A DNA stretch of 64,000 bases from Tepidiforma sp. GTDB lineage: Bacteria > Chloroflexota > Dehalococcoidia > Tepidiformales > Tepidiformaceae. The translations under genes and the position numbers were made by a program. Position 1 is the stretch's first letter. Each line of letters starts with the position of its first letter. Below, piece after piece: positions 53,736 to 64,000 of the stretch. Below the pieces are notes generated by a model. It had not been told where the DNA came from. It ran no database searches and saw only the letters and a list, made by a program, of their open reading frames with translations. The stretch lies in assembly GCF_026003995.1 (NCBI RefSeq), contig NZ_BPIG01000004.1, forward strand, positions 248,001 through 312,000. Reading direction: 5' to 3'.

Positions 53736-54563
53736 CTACGACCTGCGCCGCACGATGTACTTATCGGTGCGCTTGTTGTTGCGGGTGCGGTAGCCGAGCG
53801 CGGGCTTGCCCCAGGGCGTCTTGGGCCCGGGCATGCCGACGGGCGCGCGGCCTTCGCCACCGCCGTGCGGATGGTCGCGGGGGTTCATGACGGCGCCGCG
53901 GACTTCGGGCCGACGGCCGCGGTGGCGGGTGCGGCCGGCCTTGCCGAGCTTGATGAGCGAATGCTCGAGGTTGCCGACCTGGCCGACGGTGGCCATGCAT
54001 TCGATGCGGACGCGCCGCATTTCGCCGCTGGGCAGGCGGATGAGGGCGTACTCGCCTTCCTTCGCCATGAGCTGGGCGGCTGCACCGGCGCTGCGGACGA
54101 GCTGGCCGCCCTTGCCGGGCGTGAGCTCGATGTTGTGGACCTGTGTGCCGGTCGGCATGTTCGCGAGCGGGAGCGCGTTGCCGACGCGGACCTCCGCATC
54201 GGGGCCGCTCATGAGGGTGGCGCCGACGGAGAGGCCGTTGGGCGCGAGGATGTACCGCTTCTCGCCATCGGCGTACTGGAGGAGCGCGATGCGGGCGGTG
54301 CGGTTCGGGTCGTATTCGATGGCGACGACCTTCGCCGGGATGCCGTGCTTCTCGCGCTTCCAGTCGATGATGCGGTAGAGCCGCCGGTTGCCGCCGCCGC
54401 GGTGGCGGACGGTGATGCGGCCCTGGTTGTTGCGGCCGGCGGACTTGCTCCGGAGGGAGACGACGAGCGACTTCTCCGGGCGGTCCTTCGTGATTTCCGA
54501 GAAGGTCGCGCCGGTAGCGTTGCGGCGGCCGGGGGACGTGGGCTTGTACTGCTTGATCGGCAT
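53736..54563 (-). CDS. rplB: 50S ribosomal protein L2
   Basis: The protein has 275 residues. The N-terminal [20 protein letters not shown] and the C-terminal [20 protein letters not shown] are diagnostic, including the histidine near the peptidyl transferase centre. It lies three bases after rplW. Confidence 0.98.
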   Translation of the reverse strand: MPIKQYKPTSPGRRNATGATFSEITKDRPEKSLVVSLRSKSAGRNNQGRITVRHRGGGNRRLYRIIDWKREKHGIPAKVVAIEYDPNRTARIALLQYADGEKRYILAPNGLSVGATLMSGPDAEVRVGNALPLANMPTGTQVHNIELTPGKGGQLVRSAGAAAQLMAKEGEYALIRLPSGEMRRVRIECMATVGQVGNLEHSLIKLGKAGRTRHRGRRPEVRGAVMNPRDHPHGGGEGRAPVGMPGPKTPWGKPALGYRTRNNKRTDKYIVRRRS

Positions 54564-54566
54564 GGC

Positions 54567-54863
54567 CTAGACCCCCTCGAACAGTTCGATCTTGTCGCCC
54601 GGGACGAGCGTGACGACGGCCTTCTTCCAGTTGGGCCGGTTGACGATGCGGCGGCCGAAGCGGCGGGGCTTGCCCTTCATGGTCATGGTGTTGACCTCCG
54701 CGACGCGGACGTTGAAGGCGAGCTGGACCGCTTCCTTGATTTGCGTCTTGTTGGCGCGGGGGTCGACCTCGAAGACGTACTTGTCCTGCGAGGCGAGGAT
54801 GGTCGACTTCTCGGTGATGATCGGCCGGATGAGGACGGCGTAGGGGTGGAGTTCGTTCGGCAT
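54567..54863 (-). CDS. rplW: 50S ribosomal protein L23
   Basis: The protein has 98 residues. VLIRPIITEKSTILASQDKY and NKTQIKEAVQLAFNVRVAEV are diagnostic. It sits at the tunnel exit and docks trigger factor and SRP. ATG 54863 overlaps the rplD stop. A longer in-frame start is rejected. Confidence 0.96.
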   Translation of the reverse strand: MPNELHPYAVLIRPIITEKSTILASQDKYVFEVDPRANKTQIKEAVQLAFNVRVAEVNTMTMKGKPRRFGRRIVNRPNWKKAVVTLVPGDKIELFEGV

Positions 54864-55528
54864 CAGACGGCCTCCCGGGTGCGGCCGCGCTGCGGCTTGA
54901 CGTTGGCGCCGCCCCAGAGCGCCTCGCACTTGCGGACCGCGTCTTCGCTCATCACGAGGTGATGCGCGTTGACGAGGTCGACGACGTTGAGGTTCTGGGC
55001 GGGGAGCGCCTTGACGTTGTCGATGTTACGCGCGGCGCGGCTGAGCGCGGCGTCGTGCTCGCCGCTGATGACGATGGCGCGGCGGTCGACCTTGAGGGCA
55101 TCGAGGATGGCCTGGACGGTGCGGGTCTTGCCATCCGGGGCGGCGAGCCCATCGACGACGAGCAGGCTGCCGTTGCGGGCGTGGTTGCTCAGCGCGGAGC
55201 GGAGCGCGAGCCGCTTCATCGTGCGGGGCAGCTGCTTCGCGAAGGAATGCGGCTTGGGGCCGTGGGCCGAGCCGCCACCGACGTGGTGCGGCGCGCGGAT
55301 GGAGCCCTGCCGGGAGCGGCCGAGGCCCTTCTGCCGGCGGATCTTGATGGTGGAGCCGGCGACTTCGCCGCGGCGCTTGGTGTTGGCCAGCCCGGCGCGG
55401 CGGTTCGCCATCTGGGCGACGTAGGCCTGGTGGAGGACGGCGCCGTTCGGCTCGATGGCGAAGACCTCATCGGCGGCGTCGATCTCGCGGATGCGGTTGC
55501 CGGCGGTATCGAAGACCGGGAGCTTCAT
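54863..55528 (-). CDS. rplD: 50S ribosomal protein L4
   Basis: The protein has 221 residues. [20 protein letters not shown] with [10 protein letters not shown] is the tunnel loop. In E. coli L4 represses the S10 operon. No conserved leader could be checked here. It overlaps rplC by four bases. Confidence 0.97.
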   Translation of the reverse strand: MKLPVFDTAGNRIREIDAADEVFAIEPNGAVLHQAYVAQMANRRAGLANTKRRGEVAGSTIKIRRQKGLGRSRQGSIRAPHHVGGGSAHGPKPHSFAKQLPRTMKRLALRSALSNHARNGSLLVVDGLAAPDGKTRTVQAILDALKVDRRAIVISGEHDAALSRAARNIDNVKALPAQNLNVVDLVNAHHLVMSEDAVRKCEALWGGANVKPQRGRTREAV

Positions 55529-56160
55529 TTCGATACCTTCCTTGCTTTGCGGATGCGCACGAGGCCGCCCTTCGGCCCGGGGACGGACCCGGCGACGAAG
55601 ATGACGCCGGCCTCATCGTTGCGGCTGACGACTTCGAGGTTGCGGACGGTGACGCGCTCGGCGCCCATGTGGCCCGCCATGCGGGTGCCCTTGAGGACGC
55701 GGCCGGGGGTAGTGCCAGAGCCGATGGAGCCGGGGGCGCGGTGCCGGTCGCTCTGGCCGTGCGTGCGCGGGCCGCCGCGGAAGCCGTGGCGCCGGACGCC
55801 GCCCTGGTAGCCGCGGCCCTTGGAGGTGGCGGTCACATCGACCCGGCCGCCAACCTCGAACAGGTCGACGCCGAGCCTGTCTCCGAGCGTGTAGGCCGTC
55901 GTGCCGTCGGTCCGGAATTCGGCGAGGTGGCGCAGCTTGAGGCCGCCGGCGGCGCGGAGGTGGCCGGTCTCCGGCCGGTTGAGGCGGCGGTCCTCCTGGT
56001 AGCCGACCTGGATGGCGGCGTAGCCGTCCTTCTCCGGGGTGCGGATGAGCGTGACGTAGCAGGGGCCGACTTCGACGGCGGTGACGCCGCGCAGCCTGCC
56101 CTGTTCGTCGAAGACCTGGGTCGTGCCCAGTTTGCGGCCGAGCATTCCTTCGATGGTCAT
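55525..56160 (-). CDS. rplC: 50S ribosomal protein L3
   Basis: The protein has 211 residues. [20 protein letters not shown] and the central loop [20 protein letters not shown] are diagnostic. It helps form the peptidyl transferase centre. It lies five bases after rpsJ. Confidence 0.97.
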   Translation of the reverse strand: MTIEGMLGRKLGTTQVFDEQGRLRGVTAVEVGPCYVTLIRTPEKDGYAAIQVGYQEDRRLNRPETGHLRAAGGLKLRHLAEFRTDGTTAYTLGDRLGVDLFEVGGRVDVTATSKGRGYQGGVRRHGFRGGPRTHGQSDRHRAPGSIGSGTTPGRVLKGTRMAGHMGAERVTVRNLEVVSRNDEAGVIFVAGSVPGPKGGLVRIRKARKVSK

Positions 56161-56165
56161 GGCGG

Positions 56166-56474
56166 TTACAGCTTGATCTCGATGTCGACCCCGCTCGGGA
56201 GCTGGAGCCGCATGAGGGTATCGACGGTCTTGGAGGTGGGCTCGATGATGTCGATGAGCCGCTTGTGGGTGCGGATTTCGAACTGCTCGCGGCCGTCCTT
56301 GTGGATGTGCGGGCCGCGGATGACGGTGAACTTCTCGATGGAGGTCGGGAGCGGGACCGGCCCGGCGACGGCCGCGCCAGTCCGCTCGGCAGCCTCCACG
56401 ATCTGCCGCGCCGACTGGTCGAGCAGGCGGTGGTCGTAGGCTTTGAGCTTGATGCGGATTTGTTGTCGTGCCAT
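56166..56474 (-). CDS. rpsJ: 30S ribosomal protein S10
   Basis: The protein has 102 residues. [20 protein letters not shown] and the loop [20 protein letters not shown] are diagnostic. S10 also serves as NusE in antitermination. It is separated from tuf by 29 bases, so the str and S10 segments appear to be one unit. Confidence 0.97.
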   Translation of the reverse strand: MARQQIRIKLKAYDHRLLDQSARQIVEAAERTGAAVAGPVPLPTSIEKFTVIRGPHIHKDGREQFEIRTHKRLIDIIEPTSKTVDTLMRLQLPSGVDIEIKL

Positions 56475-56503
56475 GGTGCCGGTCCCCTCGGGTGTCCTGT
56501 GCC

Positions 56504-57703
<1,200 letters not shown>

Positions 57704-57751
57704 GGTGATGCTTCCTTTCGTGCTTGCCCGGGTGGGCGGTGATGGTGGGGT

Positions 57752-59827
57752 TTAGCCGACGGCCTGCTTGGTGAGCGTGGCCGCGATGTTCTTGGGAACT
57801 TCCTCGTAGTGGTCGAACTCCATGGAGTAGCTCGCGCGCCCCTGGGTAATGGAGCGGAGTTCGGTGGAGTAGCCGAAGGTCTCGGCGAGCGGGACCATGG
57901 CGTGGACGATCTGGGTCTTCCCCATCGATTCGGAGCCGAGGATCATGCCGCGGCGGGCGTTGATGTCGCCGACGACGGCGCCGAAGTACTCCTCGGGGCA
58001 GCGGACTTCGACCTTCATGATCGGCTCGAGGAGGATGGGGCCGGCCTTCTTGATGGCCTCCTTGACGCCGATGGAGCCGGCGTTCTTGAAGGCCATTTCG
58101 GAGGAGTCGACGGGGTGGTAGGAGCCGTCGACGAGGGCAACTTTGACATCGAGCACCGGGTAGCCGGCGACGACGCCGCCTTCGAGGGCTTCCTTGACGC
58201 CCTGCTGGACGGCGGGGATGTACTCCTTGGGCACGGCGCCGCCGACGATGCGGTTTTCGAAAACGAAGCCCTGGCCGCGCTCCAGCGGCTCGATTTCGAG
58301 CTCGACGACGCCGTACTGGCCGCGGCCGCCGGACTGGCGGACGAAGCGGCCCTCGGCCTTGGCCGGGCGGGTGATGGCTTCACGGTACGAAACCTGCGGC
58401 CGGCCGACGTTGGCTTCGACTTTGTGTTCCCGCTTCATGCGGTCGACGATGACTTCGAGGTGGAGCTCGCCCATGCCGGAGATGATGGTCTGGCCGGCTT
58501 CCTCATCGAAGGTCCAGTGGAAGGTGGGGTCTTCCTCGGCCATCTTGGAGAGGGCGGTGGCGAGCTTGTCCTGGTCTTCCTTGCTCTTCGGCTCGAGGGC
58601 GACGCGGATGACCGGCTCGGGGAACTGGATGCTTTCGAGGATGATCGGGTGGTCCGGGGCGCAGAGGGTGTCGCCGGTGAAGGTCTGCTTCAGGCCGACG
58701 GCGGCGCAGATGCCGCCCGCGCCCATCTCGGTAATCTCTTCGCGCTGGTTGGCGTGCATCTGGAGGAGGCGGCCGATGCGCTCGCGCTCCTGCTTGGTCG
58801 AGTTGAGGACCGTCTCGCCAGCCTTGAGGACGCCGGAGTAGACGCGGATGTAGGCGAGGCGGCCGACGTAGGGGTCGGAGACGATCTTGAAGGCGATGGC
58901 CGCGAGGGGCTCGTCGTCGGAGGCGTGGCGGACGACTTCGCCGCCGTTCTTCGGGTCGACGCCCTTGACCGGCGGGATATCGACCGGGCTGGGGAGGTAG
59001 TCGACGACGGCGTCGAGCATGAGCTGGACGCCTTTGTTCTTGAGCGCGGAGCCGCAGAGGACGGGGTGGGCGAGACTGTGGAGGGTGGCCCGCCGGATCG
59101 CCGTCTTCAGCTCGTGGACGCCGATCTCGTGGCCTTCGAGGTAGGCGATGGCGATCTGGTCGTCGACGTTGCCGATGCCTTCGATGAGCTGTTCGCGGGC
59201 CTTCTCAGCGGCCTCGCGAAGGTGGGCCGGGATCTCGCGCCGCTCGGGCTTATCGCCCTTTTCGCCGCCGAACCACCACCAGCACATTTCGACGAGGTCG
59301 ATGCAGCCGTCGAAATCGGCTTCGGCACCGACGGGGATCTGCAGGGGGACGGGGTTGGCGCCGAGGCGGTCCTTCATCATCTCGACCGTGCGCCAGAAGT
59401 CGGCGCCGACGCGGTCCATCTTGTTGACGAAGGCGATGCGGGGGACGCCGTAGCGGTCGGCCTGGCGCCAGACGGTTTCGGACTGGGGTTCGACGCCGGC
59501 GACCGCGTCGAAGACGACGACGCCGCCATCGAGGACGCGGAGGGAGCGCTCGACCTCGGCGGTGAAGTCGACGTGGCCGGGGGTATCGATGAGGTTGATC
59601 TGGTGGCCGTTCCACTCGCAGGTGGTGGCGGCGGCGGTGATGGTGATGCCGCGTTCGCGCTCCTGCTCCATCCAGTCCATGGTGGCGGCGCCTTCATGGA
59701 CTTCGCCGAGCTTGTAGGTCTTGCCCGTGTAGAAGAGGATGCGCTCGGACACGGTGGTCTTGCCCGCGTCGATGTGGGCGATGATCCCGATGTTCCGGAT
59801 GCGTTCGAGGTCGGCGTTGCGGGGCAT
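57752..59827 (-). CDS. fusA: Elongation factor G
   Basis: The protein has 691 residues and drives ribosomal translocation. G motifs are [19 protein letters not shown] and NKMD. Domain IV carries [15 protein letters not shown] and the C-domain ends in [14 protein letters not shown]. It lies 12 bases after rpsG and 48 bases before tuf. Composition is uniform with the cluster, unlike tuf. Confidence 0.98.
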   Translation of the reverse strand: MPRNADLERIRNIGIIAHIDAGKTTVSERILFYTGKTYKLGEVHEGAATMDWMEQERERGITITAAATTCEWNGHQINLIDTPGHVDFTAEVERSLRVLDGGVVVFDAVAGVEPQSETVWRQADRYGVPRIAFVNKMDRVGADFWRTVEMMKDRLGANPVPLQIPVGAEADFDGCIDLVEMCWWWFGGEKGDKPERREIPAHLREAAEKAREQLIEGIGNVDDQIAIAYLEGHEIGVHELKTAIRRATLHSLAHPVLCGSALKNKGVQLMLDAVVDYLPSPVDIPPVKGVDPKNGGEVVRHASDDEPLAAIAFKIVSDPYVGRLAYIRVYSGVLKAGETVLNSTKQERERIGRLLQMHANQREEITEMGAGGICAAVGLKQTFTGDTLCAPDHPIILESIQFPEPVIRVALEPKSKEDQDKLATALSKMAEEDPTFHWTFDEEAGQTIISGMGELHLEVIVDRMKREHKVEANVGRPQVSYREAITRPAKAEGRFVRQSGGRGQYGVVELEIEPLERGQGFVFENRIVGGAVPKEYIPAVQQGVKEALEGGVVAGYPVLDVKVALVDGSYHPVDSSEMAFKNAGSIGVKEAIKKAGPILLEPIMKVEVRCPEEYFGAVVGDINARRGMILGSESMGKTQIVHAMVPLAETFGYSTELRSITQGRASYSMEFDHYEEVPKNIAATLTKQAVG

Positions 59828-59839
59828 GGGACTCCTGGC

Positions 59840-60310
59840 TTACCAGCGGTAGTGGACGAAGGCGCGGTTGGCCTCCGCCATCCGGTGAGTATCGTCGCGG
59901 CGTTTGATCGCGGCGCCCGTGCCGTTGGCAGCATCGAGGAGCTCGGCGGCGAGCTTTTCGCTCATGGAGCGGCCGTTGCGGTTGCGGGCGGCGTTGAGGA
60001 TCCAGCGCATGGAGAGGGCGAGCCGCCGGTCGGGGCGGATTTCGACCGGGACCTGGTAGGTGGCGCCGCCGACGCGGCGGGGCTTGACTTCGAGGACGGG
60101 CGTGGCCTGGCGGATGGCCTGCTGGAAGACGTCCAGCGGGTCGCGGCCGGTCTGCGCCTGGATGCGGTCGAATGCGCCGTAGACGACCTTCTCGGCGACG
60201 CTCTTCTTGCCCCGCCGCATGATCTTGTTGATGAAGATCTGGACGTGGACGTTGCCGTAGCGGGCGTCCGGCGGGATGGGGCGTTTCTCGGGCTTGGTGC
60301 GTCGGGCCAT
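59840..60310 (-). CDS. rpsG: 30S ribosomal protein S7
   Basis: The protein has 156 residues. [20 protein letters not shown] and the C-terminal [10 protein letters not shown] are diagnostic. S7 nucleates head assembly and in E. coli represses the str operon. It follows rpsL by 33 bases. Confidence 0.97.
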   Translation of the reverse strand: MARRTKPEKRPIPPDARYGNVHVQIFINKIMRRGKKSVAEKVVYGAFDRIQAQTGRDPLDVFQQAIRQATPVLEVKPRRVGGATYQVPVEIRPDRRLALSMRWILNAARNRNGRSMSEKLAAELLDAANGTGAAIKRRDDTHRMAEANRAFVHYRW

Positions 60311-60343
60311 GGGCGGACTCCTGAGTTCTTCTGACCCTGGTGG

Positions 60344-60791
60344 TTAGCGCTTGCGGCCGGCGGCCACGGGCTGGGCGTTCTTGCGGGTGCCGTACTTCGA
60401 GCGGCCCTGCTTCCGGTTGTTGACCGCCGGTCGCATCGAGGGCGCCGCGGACGATGTGGTAGCGGACGCCGGGGAGGTCCTTGACGCGGCCGCCGCGGAC
60501 GAGGACGACGGAGTGTTCCTGGAGGTTGTGGCCTTCGCCGGGGATGTAGGCGGTGACTTCGATGCCGTTGACGAGGCGGACGCGGGCGACCTTGCGGAGC
60601 GCGGAGTTCGGCTTCTTCGGCGTCTGAGTGCGGACCTGGGTGCAGACGCCGCGCTTCTGGGGGTTGCCGCGGCCGACGGCCTTGGTGAGCTTGCCGGTGT
60701 TCGAATTGAAGCTGAAGAGCAGGGCAGGCGCGCCCGACTTCTTCGACTTCTTGGTTCGCCCCTTGCGAACGAGCTGGTTGATGGTCGGCAT
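60344..60791 (-). pseudogene. rpsL: 30S ribosomal protein S12, one-base frame disruption
   Basis: Frame 1 from ATG 60791 reads [52 protein letters not shown] and [14 protein letters not shown], which is S12, but then shifts to nonsense. The proper end ([18 protein letters not shown], final RKR and TAA at 60344) is in another frame. Removing one G from the minus-strand CCGGCGGTC at about 60424-60430 restores a 148-residue protein with [14 protein letters not shown]12 is essential, so this is more likely a sequencing or assembly indel than a real loss. An insertion of about 18 residues ([14 protein letters not shown] region) precedes PQKRGVCT. Confidence 0.9.
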
Positions 60792-60871
60792 TCCTGCTTC
60801 CCCTGCGTTTCAGCGTTTGGCGGCGCCGGCGGGCGCCTGCGGCGTGGCCCGGGGGCCGGTTGATTTCTGGG

Positions 60872-60901
60872 CACGAAAACAGGCCGAAAAGCCTGTTCGT
60901 G
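60872..60901 (-). promoter_or_regulatory. Leader hairpin upstream of rpsL
   Basis: On the minus strand CACGAA-CAGGC pairs with GCCTG-TTCGTG around a TTTTCG loop, with two extra T on the 3' arm. It lies about 80 bases before the rpsL start, inside a leader of roughly 210 bases. It could be an attenuator or protein-binding element. Confidence 0.45.
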
Positions 60902-61008
60902 AACAGCGCCCCGCGCTGGTTACCCGTGCGCAGAGCCGTCTTCAAGCACGCAGCTTCGCGACCTGTGCAAACTCAGAAGGTTCGCCAGTCAATAAGCGCC
61001 AAGGGAGA

Positions 61009-61036
61009 AGACTAGCACAGCACGGGATGCTGTCAA
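61009..61036 (-). promoter_or_regulatory. Promoter of the translation cluster
   Basis: On the minus strand TTGACA (61031-61036, perfect -35) and TAGTCT (61009-61014) are spaced by 16 bases. Transcription would start near 61002, about 210 bases before rpsL. Confidence 0.7.
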
Positions 61037-61397
61037 CCCGTGGCGCGCGGGGTGGGAAGCCGCGGGGCAGCGGCGCCGCGGGTCTTTCGCCGCCTTCATC
61101 GAGGATATGACAGGCATCCCCAACTGGCCACTCAACCGTTCGGGAATGGTCCCTGAGCGGCGCCGAGGGGACTGCCGTCCTTGGAGGTAGGCGGCCTCCT
61201 GACCAAAGGACGCCAGGCGACAATGTCCTCCCCGTCGCACGGGGGCGCTCCGCAAGGGGCGCCCCCACCCCCAAGAGCGCACGCGTCAGGCAGGGGGAGG
61301 GCCTGACCGCACCTTCTCCGTTCCGGTTTCCCTATTGCGGTTTGCTGGTAGGATGGGGCCCGGTGGTGGGATAGCCCCCGGGGGGACAGGAGAGGGC

Positions 61398-62207
61398 GTG
61401 ACGCAGGAAGAGTATTCGCAGGTGTGCCCGTACCTCGGGCTGGCGGACGATGCGGATTCGCACGCGACGTACGCCACCGAAGCGCACCGCTGCTACCGGC
61501 TGGAGACCCCGACCCGGATCGCGCTGCCGCACCAGGAGAGCTACTGCCTCGGCGCGAACCACGTGACCTGCCCGGTGTACATGGGCGAAGGCATCCCCGG
61601 CCGGGGCGTTCCGGCTGCTTCGCAGCCGGCGGCGGCCGGCGCGGTGCCGGGGCCGCGCACAGCGCCGCGGCGGCCGTTCGGCCAGGGGCCGGCGGCAGCC
61701 CCGCGGCCGCCCCGGCGGCCGTCGCCGGGGACGCTCGGCCCGCGGCCGCGGCCGGGCGGCATCAGCCTGCCGGTGGCGACCATCGGGCTGTTCGCGCTCG
61801 CCATCGTCGTCGTCGCACTGGCGTTCATCATCCAGCGGGTGGTGGATGACGGCGGCGGCGGCACGATTTCGCCGGCTGATGCGGTGGCGACACGGGACGC
61901 GCTGAACCGGACCCAGACGGCGCAGGCCGCGATCGGGACGCCGACGCCGCCGACGCAGCAGCCGGGCACCCAGCCGCCCGGCACGCCGCGCACGGGCACC
62001 CCGGCGAACGGAACGCGGACGCCGGGCGCGGGGACGCCGACCCCGGGCGGCACCGGCGGGCGGACCTACACGGTGGCGGAAGGCGACACCTGCTTCTCGA
62101 TCGCGCAGGCGAACGGGGTCAGCCTCCAGCAGCTGCTGCAGGCGAACAACCTCACGGAAGACGACTGCACTCGGCTGGCGGTGGGCCAGCAGCTCCGGCT
62201 TCCGTAG
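61398..62207 (+). CDS. Membrane protein with Cys-motif N-domain and C-terminal LysM
   Basis: The protein has 269 residues. The N-terminal ~60 residues have four cysteines (positions 10, 32, 50, 58) in the pattern CPYLG, HRCY, YCLG, CPVY. A Pro/Ala/Arg-rich linker, one transmembrane helix (about 125-146, IGLFALAIVVVALAFII), a Thr/Pro-rich stalk and a LysM domain (TYTVAEGDTCFSIAQANGVS) follow. LysM binds peptidoglycan-like glycans. The Cys domain would be cytoplasmic. GTG 61398 is chosen for AGGAGAG upstream. Confidence 0.82.
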   Translation: MTQEEYSQVCPYLGLADDADSHATYATEAHRCYRLETPTRIALPHQESYCLGANHVTCPVYMGEGIPGRGVPAASQPAAAGAVPGPRTAPRRPFGQGPAAAPRPPRRPSPGTLGPRPRPGGISLPVATIGLFALAIVVVALAFIIQRVVDDGGGGTISPADAVATRDALNRTQTAQAAIGTPTPPTQQPGTQPPGTPRTGTPANGTRTPGAGTPTPGGTGGRTYTVAEGDTCFSIAQANGVSLQQLLQANNLTEDDCTRLAVGQQLRLP

Positions 62208-62232
62208 GAGCGGCCTGCCGGCCGGCGCGGTT

Positions 62233-63291
62233 TCAGCTGATGCGGCGGAGGATGGCGAGCGCGCCCTTCTGCCAGGCGACGCGGTGCGTGACGCCGGTGT
62301 CGTAGCGGCCCCTGTTCTCGACGTACCAGTCCCAGGCGCGGATGAGGGCTTCGGCGTTGGAGTACTTCGGCTGCCAGCCGAGGAGCCGCTTCGCCTTGTC
62401 GACCTCGACGTAGGAGTCGCGCCACATCGTGCCGTAGTGCCAGGCGGCGAGCGGCGAAAGGCGGAGGAGTTCGAGCACGCGCAGGGCGGCCTCGCCGGGC
62501 CGGGCGGGCAGGTGCCAGAGGCGGGAGCCGGAGCCGGCATGGTCGAAGAGGGCCTGCATGTCCTCGTTCAGGGTCTGGAAACGGTCGGCGCCGACGTTCA
62601 TCGTTTCGTTGACGACGTCGGGGTTCGTGGCGGCGCGGACGATGGCGTCGACGAGGTCGGTGACTTCGAGCAGCTGGTAGTGGTTGGTGCCGTCGCCGAG
62701 AAGCGGGATGCGGCGGCCCTCGGCGATCCATTCGAAGAGGATTTCGAAGACGCCGAGGCGCCCAGTGCCGAGGAACGTCTTGGGGCGGATGATGTTGACC
62801 TGGAGGCCGCGCTCCTGGTACTCGCGGCAGAGCTGCTCGCCGACGACTTTCGAGGAGCCGTAGTGGCCGAGCGGGTGGAGCGGCGAGGTTTCGTCGATCG
62901 GGTGGACCTTCGGGACGCCGTAGACGGCGGTGGAGGAGATGAAGACGACGCGGGGGATGCCGGCCTTCCAGGCTTCGTGGAGGACGTAGCGGGTGCCGCG
63001 GACGTTGGTGGCGTAGATCTTCCGCTTCGAGACCTGGATGGGGAGGGCGGCGGCGGCGTGGATGACGGCATCGGCGCCCTCGAGCGCGCGGCGGATGGCG
63101 TCGCGGTCCTGGACGTCGCCCTGGATGAAGGTGACGCGGTCGGCGATGTCGGCGTCATCGGGCGGAAGGGGTGCGATGTCGAAGAGGACGGGATGGATGC
63201 CGTCGTCGAGGAGGCGGCGGGCGACGTGGGAGCCGAGGAAGCCGGTGCCGCCGGTGATGAGCCAGCGGCGCGTGTTGGCGGGGGTGGTCAT
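62233..63291 (-). CDS. NAD-dependent epimerase/dehydratase (extended SDR)
   Basis: The protein has 352 residues. The Rossmann motif is LITGGTGFLGSHVA, the catalytic Ser-Tyr-Lys set lies in FISSTAVYG and HYGSSK, and DVQDRD binds the adenine. The family includes nucleotide-sugar epimerases and 3-beta-hydroxysteroid dehydrogenase-like enzymes. The substrate is not evident. It is convergent with the LysM gene. No strong ribosome binding site is seen at ATG 63291. Confidence 0.88.
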   Translation of the reverse strand: MTTPANTRRWLITGGTGFLGSHVARRLLDDGIHPVLFDIAPLPPDDADIADRVTFIQGDVQDRDAIRRALEGADAVIHAAAALPIQVSKRKIYATNVRGTRYVLHEAWKAGIPRVVFISSTAVYGVPKVHPIDETSPLHPLGHYGSSKVVGEQLCREYQERGLQVNIIRPKTFLGTGRLGVFEILFEWIAEGRRIPLLGDGTNHYQLLEVTDLVDAIVRAATNPDVVNETMNVGADRFQTLNEDMQALFDHAGSGSRLWHLPARPGEAALRVLELLRLSPLAAWHYGTMWRDSYVEVDKAKRLLGWQPKYSNAEALIRAWDWYVENRGRYDTGVTHRVAWQKGALAILRRIS

Positions 63292-63370
63292 GCGGAATCG
63301 CTCTGCCTGCGGGGTGTGATGCGCTCAGGGTGCGCCACGGGTGCGTGACGCTCAAGCCGCCGCCGGCAGG

Positions 63371-64000
63371 TCAGGGCTTCGGGCCGAGGACGACGAGCTC
63401 GGCGATGAACGCGCCGGTGCGGGGGTCGAAGCCGCCGGCGACGGTGGCGGTGTAGCCTTCGAACGAGGCGCCGGCGCGGATATCGGCCATGCTGAGGCCG
63501 CTTTCGCCGGGCAGGAACTTCAGGCGCGGGCGGCGGACGACCTGCACGGGGCCGTCGGCGGTCTGGAGCGTGAAGCCGGTCGGAGTGACGTCCTGCAGCG
63601 TGCCGGTGAGGCGGACGAGCGGCGGCCCGTCACGGTGGTGTCCATCACCGTCGCCGTCGCCGTCATGGCTGCCGGGCCGCATGTCGAGGCGCATCTCGAG
63701 GAGCCGGCCGCCGGGCTGGTCGATCGTGACTTTGCTGCCGAGCGGGGAGCCGGTCGCGGCGAGGAGCTGTCCGAGCGAGTCGACGTCGACGTCGACGAGG
63801 GCGCGGCGGCCGTCGGGGAGGAGGATGACGGCGCGCCCTTCCTTCCCGTCGCGGTCGATGGCGACGAGGGTGACCGTGCCCTGGGCGGGCGCGGCGAGGC
63901 GTTCGAGCGGGCGGCCGTCGCCGCCGGGGAGGGCAGCGGCGAGGGCGACGGTCTGGCCGTCGATGGCGAGGCGGCCCTGGCGGGCGTCGCGGACGAAGCC
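63371..64000 (-). CDS. DUF5666-like secreted protein, C-terminal part
   Basis: The frame is open from the right edge of the window, so the start lies beyond it. The 209 visible residues consist of repeated small beta modules: GRLAIDGQTVALAAALPGG, VTLVAIDRDGKEGRAVILL and, near the end, LTGTLQDVTPTGFTLQTADG, resembling DUF5666 repeats found in exported proteins. A His/Asp-rich linker (HDGDGDGDGHHRDG) separates two parts. An internal ATG at 63694 is not the true start. Confidence 0.7.
   Translation of the reverse strand, partial: GFVRDARQGRLAIDGQTVALAAALPGGDGRPLERLAAPAQGTVTLVAIDRDGKEGRAVILLPDGRRALVDVDVDSLGQLLAATGSPLGSKVTIDQPGGRLLEMRLDMRPGSHDGDGDGDGHHRDGPPLVRLTGTLQDVTPTGFTLQTADGPVQVVRRPRLKFLPGESGLSMADIRAGASFEGYTATVAGGFDPRTGAFIAELVVLGPKP

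Larger units (their letters stand above)
60792..61397. other. Gap upstream of the ribosomal cluster
   Basis: No gene is supportable here. It contains the minus-strand promoter and leader of rpsL, a G/C hairpin at 61241-61266 (GGGGGCGC with GCGCCCCC), and the TAGGAT box (61349-61354) ahead of the plus-strand LysM gene. I see no tRNA, SRP RNA or RNase P signature. Confidence 0.6.

Noticed and set aside
61100..61266. Possible structured RNA gene in the G/C-hairpin-rich gap
   Set aside because: No tRNA T-loop, SRP tetraloop region or RNase P core could be recognised; only ordinary GC hairpins are seen.
60942..61274. Two minus-strand frames of about 100 codons upstream of rpsL
   Set aside because: They cover the promoter and leader, have no recognisable protein features and no ribosome binding site.

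Overview
The window comes from a very GC-rich bacterial chromosome. The most likely source is a thermophilic Chloroflexota of the Dehalococcoidia/Tepidiforma type. That assignment is an inference from gene content and style: a merged str-S10-spc-alpha cluster, extended ribosomal proteins, a tungsten aldehyde:ferredoxin oxidoreductase, many CoA-dependent lipid-type enzymes and Chloroflexota-like LysM proteins. No rRNA, tRNA, CRISPR array, insertion sequence or prophage gene was seen.

Region 1-38 kb is a mosaic of short, mostly plus-strand operons. They are: the end of a YhaN/SbcC-like ATPase; a metal ABC importer (binding lipoprotein, ATPase, permease) behind a Fur-family box; an ACAD10/11-like acyl-CoA dehydrogenase next to an ACAD10/11-N-like phosphotransferase; an AddB/AddA-like nuclease and helicase-nuclease pair; a GlcD-type FAD oxidase; an FmdB zinc ribbon; a carboxymuconolactone decarboxylase-like protein divergent from a drug/lipid type ABC exporter; a DUF35-thiolase pair; two double-length type III CoA-transferases; a biotin-dependent carboxylase beta subunit; a secreted Calx-beta/IPT protein; the aldehyde oxidoreductase; a MoxR-DUF58-VWA operon; and a hydrolase, a nucleotidyltransferase and a GNAT protein. 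Together they suggest a heterotroph that activates and degrades branched, hydroxy or polycyclic acids as CoA esters.

Region 38.9-61 kb, minus strand, is one nearly uninterrupted translation cluster. In transcription order: rpsL, rpsG, fusA, tuf, rpsJ, rplC, rplD, rplW, rplB, rpsS, rplV, rpsC, rplP, rpmC, rpsQ, rplN, rplX, rplE, rpsN, rpsH, rplF, rplR, rpsE, rpmD, rplO, secY, adk, map, infA, rpmJ, rpsM, rpsK, rpsD, rpoA, rplQ, truA, rplM, rpsI. A sigma70-type promoter with a long leader precedes rpsL and a strong hairpin follows rpsI. rpsL carries a one-base frame disruption, truA has no ordinary start codon for its conserved N-terminus, and L13, L17, RpoA, S3 and S17 have long low-complexity C-terminal tails.

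Region 61.4-64 kb holds a Cys-motif/LysM membrane protein, an NAD-dependent epimerase/dehydratase and the 3' part of a secreted-type protein that leaves the window.

Three signals cut across these regions. The plus strand is G-richer than C almost throughout, which places the ribosomal cluster on the presumed lagging strand. The first ~900 bases of tuf reverse that skew and look like a gene-conversion patch. Several genes have a TAnnnT box exactly six bases before a start codon with no Shine-Dalgarno, which is the signature of leaderless mRNAs.
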